Shown: one piece after another, positions 6,725 to 10,717 of the stretch | How the letters are laid out: every line of letters starts with the position of its first letter | Numbering within the stretch: position 1 is the first letter of the stretch | Assembly (NCBI GenBank): GCA_001751005.1 | Contig: MAXL01000327.1 | Location: 1-10,717 of the forward strand | Length of the DNA stretch: 10,717 nucleotides | Reading direction: 5' to 3' | Source: Desulfobacterales bacterium S5133MH16 | Lineage (GTDB): Bacteria > Desulfobacterota > Desulfobacteria > Desulfobacterales > UBA11574 | Translations under genes and position numbers: made by a program | The notes under the pieces: model-generated | What the model was told of the DNA's origin: nothing | The model's database searches: none | What the model saw: only the letters and a program-made list of their open reading frames with translations

Positions 6725-9607
6725 GTGACTGACTCATCACCTATCTATAATAGCCGAATCATAAAAACTTTTTTAGAATACCTCAGGAAATATTATCCAA
6801 ATTTGGATATCGATTCTGTCTTAGGGTATGCGAAAATGACCAAGTATGAGGTGGAAGACCCTGCACACTGGTTCAGTCAGTCCCAGACGGACCGTTTTCA
6901 TGAAGCCCTGATTGAAAAAACAGGAAATCCGAATATCGCAAGAGACGCCGGACGGTATACAACTTCATACAAGGGAATGGGTCCTATAAAACAATATACA
7001 TTAGGATTAATGAGCCTGACCAGTGTTTATCTTTTGATGGGAAAAGTCTATCCCATCATGAGCCGAGGCGCTACTATTAGTGTAAAAAAGATGGGGCCCA
7101 ACAAGGTTGAAATTGTTTCTACACCGAATCCGGGTGTAAATGAAAAACCGTATCAATGTGAGAACCGTCTCGGTGTCTTCGAATCCCTGGCAATGTTGTT
7201 CACCGATCGTCTGGCCGATGTTGAGCATCCTTTGTGTTTTCATAAAGGTGATAAATTCTGCAGTTACATCATTAGCTGGGAAAAAACAACTTCTCTCATC
7301 TGGAAACTGGTACGGAATTATTCTCTTCTGATTGGTATTGTCATCTGTATGGCTCTTTTCTTTGCCTTGCCCAACACGACCTGGACAATCCTTGTTTTTT
7401 TCTGTTTGCTTACTACTATGGCCCTTGCGTTATTTTCCGAGAATTTAGAAAAAAAAGAATTAGCCAAAACTGTTGAAACCCAGGGTGATGTAGCCCAAGA
7501 TCTTTTAGATGAGATGAATATTCGCCATAACAATGCTCTGCTTATTCAGGAGATCGGCAAGGCTACCTCTTCAATCATAAATGTCGATCAGCTCATAAAT
7601 ACTGTAGTACGCATTATGAAGGCTCACATAGACTTTGACCGCGGTATGATCATGCTTGCAAACAGCGACAAAACTCGACTCCTTTATACCGCTGGATACG
7701 GTTACAACAATGGGATAGAGGATCTCTTGAAACAAACCGGGTTTCATCTCGATAAACTTAAATCAAAAGGAACATTCGTAGAGGCATTTAGAGATCAAAA
7801 AAACATTCTGATAAACGATATTTCAGAAATTGAAAAAAAGCTCTCAAAAAGAAGTCTGGCATTTGCTAAAAAAATGGGTGTACAGGCACTTATATGCGTA
7901 CCCATTGTCTTTGAAAAAGAATCGCTCGGCATATTGGCTGTAGATAATGTCAGGTCAAAAAGACCACTTACGAAGAGTGATATGAATTTTATGATGGGGA
8001 TTGCTTCACAAACAGCCGTCAGTATCACAAATGCAATGTCATTCCAGCAACTTCAGGAGAGTGAAAAGAAGTATCGTGATCTCGTTGAAAATGCGAGCAG
8101 CATTATCATGCGACAAGACATAGAGGGAAATATCACTTTTTTTAACGAATTTGCACAAAAATTTTTCTGTTATACTGAAAATGAAATCCTCGGGAAAAGC
8201 GTGCTCGGAACCATCTTTCAAAATACACAATTAACTAAAGATCATCTTGATAGACGATTAGCGATTCTTAACCAAAACCCTGAGCAGTCAATTATTAATG
8301 AAAGCGAAAGTGTGCTCAGAAATGGCACAAAAGTATGGATTGCATGGACTTATAAACCCATATTTGATAGTGAAGGAAATTTTAAAGAAATTCTTTGCAT
8401 CGGTAACGATGTAACAGAACTGAAATATGCGGAATTGGAAAAAAGGGATTTGGAAGCCCGGCTCCAAAGAGCACAAAAAATGGAAGCAATAGGGACTCTC
8501 GCCGGCGGTGTAGCACATGATCTAAACAATATCCTGTCCGGTATTGTAAGCTACCCTGAACTGTTATTAATGGATATTCCTTTGGACAGCCCTCAAAGAA
8601 AGCCCATATTAACCATCCAAAAGGCGGGAGAAAGAGCTGCCGCTATTGTTCAGGATTTGCTGACTCTGGCAAGAAGAGGGGTTGTTACTACAAAAGTTGT
8701 AAATTTAAATTCTATTATTTCCGAATACTTGAAAAGCCCCGAATTTGAAAATTTAAAAATATATCATCCTAATGTTCATGTAAAAACCGATTTTGAAACA
8801 AATCTTCTAAATATTTTAGGTTCTCCGGTTCATTTATCTAAAACTATCATGAATTTAGTGACCAATGCTGCCGAGGCGATTCCCGGTTCAGGAGAAATAA
8901 CGATATCAACAAAAAACCGGTATGTTGACATATCCTTAAATGGTTTTGACAAGGTTAAACAGGGGGATTATGTTACGCTCAGTGTTATTGATACGGGTGT
9001 CGGCATCCCTTCTAAAGATTTAGAAAGAATATTTGAACCTTTTTACACAAAAAAGATAATGGGAAAAAGCGGTACAGGACTTGGCATGGCCGTAGTTTGG
9101 GGCACTGTAAAAGATCACAAAGGATATATTGACGTAAAAAGTACTGAAGGACAAGGGACTGAATTCACACTTTATTTTTCAGTAGTCAGACAGGAAGTGG
9201 TCATGGACAAGCCCATATCATCCATTAAAGATATTATGGGTAACGGTGAATTGATTTTAGTCGTTGATGATATGAAAGACCAAAGAGTGATTGCATCGGA
9301 TATGTTAATAAAATTGGGATATTCCGTTGTATCTGCCTCAAACGGTGAAGAAGCTGTTGATTACATAAAGAATAATTCAGCAGACCTGGTGGTTTTGGAT
9401 ATGATAATGGAGCCGGGCATGGACGGACTTGATACATACAAAAAAATTCTCGAGATAAATCCAGATCAGAAAGCAATAATCACAAGCGGTTACTCTGAGA
9501 CAGATCGTGTCAGAGAAGCTCAAAAATTGGGCGCAACCTCATATGTAAAAAAGCCATATTTACTTGATAAAATCGGGCAGGTTATAAAGACCGAGCTTGA
9601 TAAATAG
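6725..9607 (+). CDS. Membrane-bound hybrid sensor histidine kinase with V4R-like sensor, GAF, PAS and receiver domains
   Basis: This 960-residue kinase probably senses a small molecule and passes phosphate to its own receiver. Residues 1-187 form an N-terminal cytoplasmic module I do not recognise with certainty. Its end, E167-x3-C171-x3-G175-x3-C179-x-Y-I, resembles the C-terminal metal/ligand motif of V4R (4-vinyl reductase) domains. Two close membrane helices follow (about 199-215 and 220-237), then a GAF domain (275-440), a PAS domain (443-570), a HisKA dimerisation helix with AHDLNN and phospho-acceptor His598, an HATPase domain with Asn714, DTGVGIP at Asp756 and GTGLGMAVV, and a receiver (838-955) with Asp892 as acceptor and Lys943. 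The GTG start has AAGGA 9 bases upstream. There is no separate response regulator or DNA-binding output in the window, so the output is unknown. The stop codon TAG lies inside a terminal inverted repeat (see the repeat at 9605-9749). Confidence 0.9.
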   Translation: MTDSSPIYNSRIIKTFLEYLRKYYPNLDIDSVLGYAKMTKYEVEDPAHWFSQSQTDRFHEALIEKTGNPNIARDAGRYTTSYKGMGPIKQYTLGLMSLTSVYLLMGKVYPIMSRGATISVKKMGPNKVEIVSTPNPGVNEKPYQCENRLGVFESLAMLFTDRLADVEHPLCFHKGDKFCSYIISWEKTTSLIWKLVRNYSLLIGIVICMALFFALPNTTWTILVFFCLLTTMALALFSENLEKKELAKTVETQGDVAQDLLDEMNIRHNNALLIQEIGKATSSIINVDQLINTVVRIMKAHIDFDRGMIMLANSDKTRLLYTAGYGYNNGIEDLLKQTGFHLDKLKSKGTFVEAFRDQKNILINDISEIEKKLSKRSLAFAKKMGVQALICVPIVFEKESLGILAVDNVRSKRPLTKSDMNFMMGIASQTAVSITNAMSFQQLQESEKKYRDLVENASSIIMRQDIEGNITFFNEFAQKFFCYTENEILGKSVLGTIFQNTQLTKDHLDRRLAILNQNPEQSIINESESVLRNGTKVWIAWTYKPIFDSEGNFKEILCIGNDVTELKYAELEKRDLEARLQRAQKMEAIGTLAGGVAHDLNNILSGIVSYPELLLMDIPLDSPQRKPILTIQKAGERAAAIVQDLLTLARRGVVTTKVVNLNSIISEYLKSPEFENLKIYHPNVHVKTDFETNLLNILGSPVHLSKTIMNLVTNAAEAIPGSGEITISTKNRYVDISLNGFDKVKQGDYVTLSVIDTGVGIPSKDLERIFEPFYTKKIMGKSGTGLGMAVVWGTVKDHKGYIDVKSTEGQGTEFTLYFSVVRQEVVMDKPISSIKDIMGNGELILVVDDMKDQRVIASDMLIKLGYSVVSASNGEEAVDYIKNNSADLVVLDMIMEPGMDGLDTYKKILEINPDQKAIITSGYSETDRVREAQKLGATSYVKKPYLLDKIGQVIKTELDK

Positions 9608-9749
9608 TGCCCGAACGAAAACTAGGATTTTTTGTTTAGATCAAGGAAGACGAAAATTTTAACCACAGTAATACTGGTAGTATTTCGAGGATTAAAATTT
9701 GAGTCTGACGCAGATATTGGCAAAAAAGACAGTTTTCGTTCAGGCACTA
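9605..9749. mobile_element. 145-bp palindromic MITE-like element, complete copy
   Basis: Terminal inverted repeats of 19 bp, TAGTGCCCGAACGAAAACT (9605-9623) and its complement at 9731-9749, differ at one position. Between them a 107-bp core (9624-9730) is itself an imperfect palindrome with helices AAATTTTAA/TTAAAATTT (9654-9662/9692-9700) and AATAC/GTATT (9670-9674/9680-9684) around a TGGTA loop. No protein is encoded. Both ends start with TA, compatible with TA target duplication as in IS630/Tc1-mariner derived MITEs, although TA is self-complementary and so not proof. The left end supplies the stop codon of the kinase gene. The right end lies 22 bp before the methyltransferase ATG. A REP/BIME-like intercistronic hairpin is the alternative reading. 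Confidence 0.75.
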
Positions 9750-9771
9750 AATAGCATCAGGAGTATTATAT

Positions 9772-10581
9772 ATGCAACACCATGAATATTTTATGGAAAA
9801 CAACGAAGAGACGCTTCGTCTCGAAATGAAACTAGACGGCATGATTGTGCAAAAACAGGCCCGCTGGGCCGGTATAAAACCGGGCATGCGCGTAGCCGAT
9901 TTGGGATGTGGTTCCGGCAAAACTGCCTTTTACTTGCACAAACTGGTTCAACCGAACGGTGAAGTAGTCGGCGTAGACAGCTTTAAAAAAAGAATTGAAT
10001 ACGCAAAAAATCACTACGGCAAAAAAGGGATAGAATTTGTAAACAAGAATATACTTGAACCTTTAGATGATATAGGAATGTTCGATTTTATTTGGGTACG
10101 TTTTGTCCTTGAATACTATCGATCAAAAAGTTTTGATATCGTCAAGAACATATCCCGTATTTTGAAACCCGGAGGAATAATCTGCCTGATAGATCTGGAC
10201 TATAACTGCTTGAGACATTTCGGGCTCTCTAATAGGCTTGAAAGAACAATTTACGAAATAATAAAGGCGCTGGAAAAGAATGCTGACTTTGACCCTTACG
10301 TAGGAATAAAACTCTATTCTTTCCTTTATGACCTTGGCTACCAGGATATCGATGTGAGCCTAGCCCCCCATCACCTGATTTTTGGAGAGTTGAAAGAAAT
10401 TGACGATTTCAACTGGACCAAAAAGCTTGAAGTTGCAGTAAAAAAGTTTGGATATGAGTTTAAAGAATATAATGGGGGTTATGAAGAATTTTTTGAAGAA
10501 TTTAAGCAATTTTTTTCCGATCCAAGAAGATTTACCTATACCCCCATAATCTCCTGCAGGGGATGCAAGCCTGTAAATTGA
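9772..10581 (+). CDS. Class I SAM-dependent methyltransferase, substrate unknown
   Basis: A 269-residue soluble protein with a Rossmann-type methyltransferase domain. Motif I is VADLGCGSG with Asp43 and glycines 45, 47 and 49, which binds S-adenosylmethionine. The acidic residue after strand 2 is Asp69 in VVGVDS. FDFIWVRFVLEYY follows as motif IV-like, and ISRILKPGGIICLIDLD is the post-motif typical of the Methyltransf_11/25 type. The C-terminal 90 residues are acidic and aromatic and carry two cysteines in CRGC near the end (SCRGCKPVN); they do not point to a known substrate. AGGAG stands 8 bases before the ATG. Small-molecule or quinone-type methylation is possible but not supported specifically. 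It is flanked by two copies of the palindromic repeat, and before the insertion of the upstream copy it probably formed an operon with the kinase gene. Confidence 0.85.
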   Translation: MQHHEYFMENNEETLRLEMKLDGMIVQKQARWAGIKPGMRVADLGCGSGKTAFYLHKLVQPNGEVVGVDSFKKRIEYAKNHYGKKGIEFVNKNILEPLDDIGMFDFIWVRFVLEYYRSKSFDIVKNISRILKPGGIICLIDLDYNCLRHFGLSNRLERTIYEIIKALEKNADFDPYVGIKLYSFLYDLGYQDIDVSLAPHHLIFGELKEIDDFNWTKKLEVAVKKFGYEFKEYNGGYEEFFEEFKQFFSDPRRFTYTPIISCRGCKPVN

Positions 10582-10608
10582 TCGCATCTATGAGTCTGTT
10601 GATTAATG

Positions 10609-10717
10609 AGGATTTTCGCTCAAGATCAAGGCATGCGAAAAAAATAACCACAGGCATATATTTGATATTCCGAGGATTATTTTTTGAGCATAACGCAGAG
10701 ATTGTGCGAAAAGACCA
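10609..10717. repeat. Second copy of the palindromic repeat, cut by the window end
   Basis: Positions 10609-10715 align without gaps to 9624-9730 in the same orientation, 76 of 107 identical. The helices are kept with changed bases: AAAAAATAA/TTATTTTTT (10639-10647/10677-10685) replaces AAATTTTAA/TTAAAATTT. Unpaired words GATCAAGG, TAACCACAG, CGAGGATT and ACGCAG are identical in both copies. The 19-bp terminal repeat of the first copy is not present on the left side here. The right side lies beyond the window. Confidence 0.75.

Noticed and set aside
9605..10717. CRISPR array or composite transposon formed by the two repeats
   Set aside because: There are only two diverged copies about 1 kb apart, with no regular spacers and no transposase between them. 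The palindromic structure fits a small hairpin element better.

Overview
The window reads like an ordinary chromosomal stretch of an anaerobic Desulfobacterota bacterium, most likely Desulfobacterales. This is inferred from the gene families: a small PxxKW-type cysteine-rich protein, a plant-like long ATP-phosphofructokinase, a TPR plus periplasmic-binding lipoprotein, and a large GAF/PAS hybrid sensor kinase. Base composition is moderate and AT-rich between genes. No rRNA, tRNA, CRISPR array, transposase or phage gene was seen.

Layout, left to right. Positions 1-210 are AT-rich with no gene. A small cysteine-rich protein lies on the minus strand (266-544). It has a strong promoter (637-665), its own terminator (212-244) and, unexpectedly, a second intrinsic terminator inside its 5' leader (573-606). 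On the plus strand follow kdsD (KDO precursor synthesis for LPS, 844-1818) and a phosphofructokinase (1854-3179), 35 bp apart and probably cotranscribed. A minus-strand LpoA-like lipoprotein (3219-5201) converges on them and diverges from a plus-strand bifunctional chorismate mutase/prephenate dehydrogenase, tyrA (5363-6547). A 177-bp gap with a near-consensus sigma-70 promoter (6624-6652) precedes a 960-residue membrane hybrid histidine kinase (6725-9607), then a class I SAM methyltransferase (9772-10581).

The most interesting feature is not protein coding. Two copies of a palindromic repeat lie on either side of the methyltransferase gene in the same orientation: a complete one (9605-9749) and one cut by the window end (10609-10717). 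Their 107-bp cores align without gaps at 76/107 identity. Of the 31 differences, 18 form nine compensatory base-pair changes, so the folded structure is conserved more than the sequence. The complete copy has 19-bp terminal inverted repeats beginning with TA and sits exactly on the stop codon of the kinase. Removing it with one TA in silico leaves the kinase ending at the same residue and puts the methyltransferase start 21 bp behind it. This suggests a small non-autonomous element landed in the junction of a two-gene operon.

The protein-coding genes serve envelope building (kdsD, LpoA-like), central carbon metabolism (PFK), tyrosine synthesis (tyrA) and signalling (kinase, with the methyltransferase as a possible partner).
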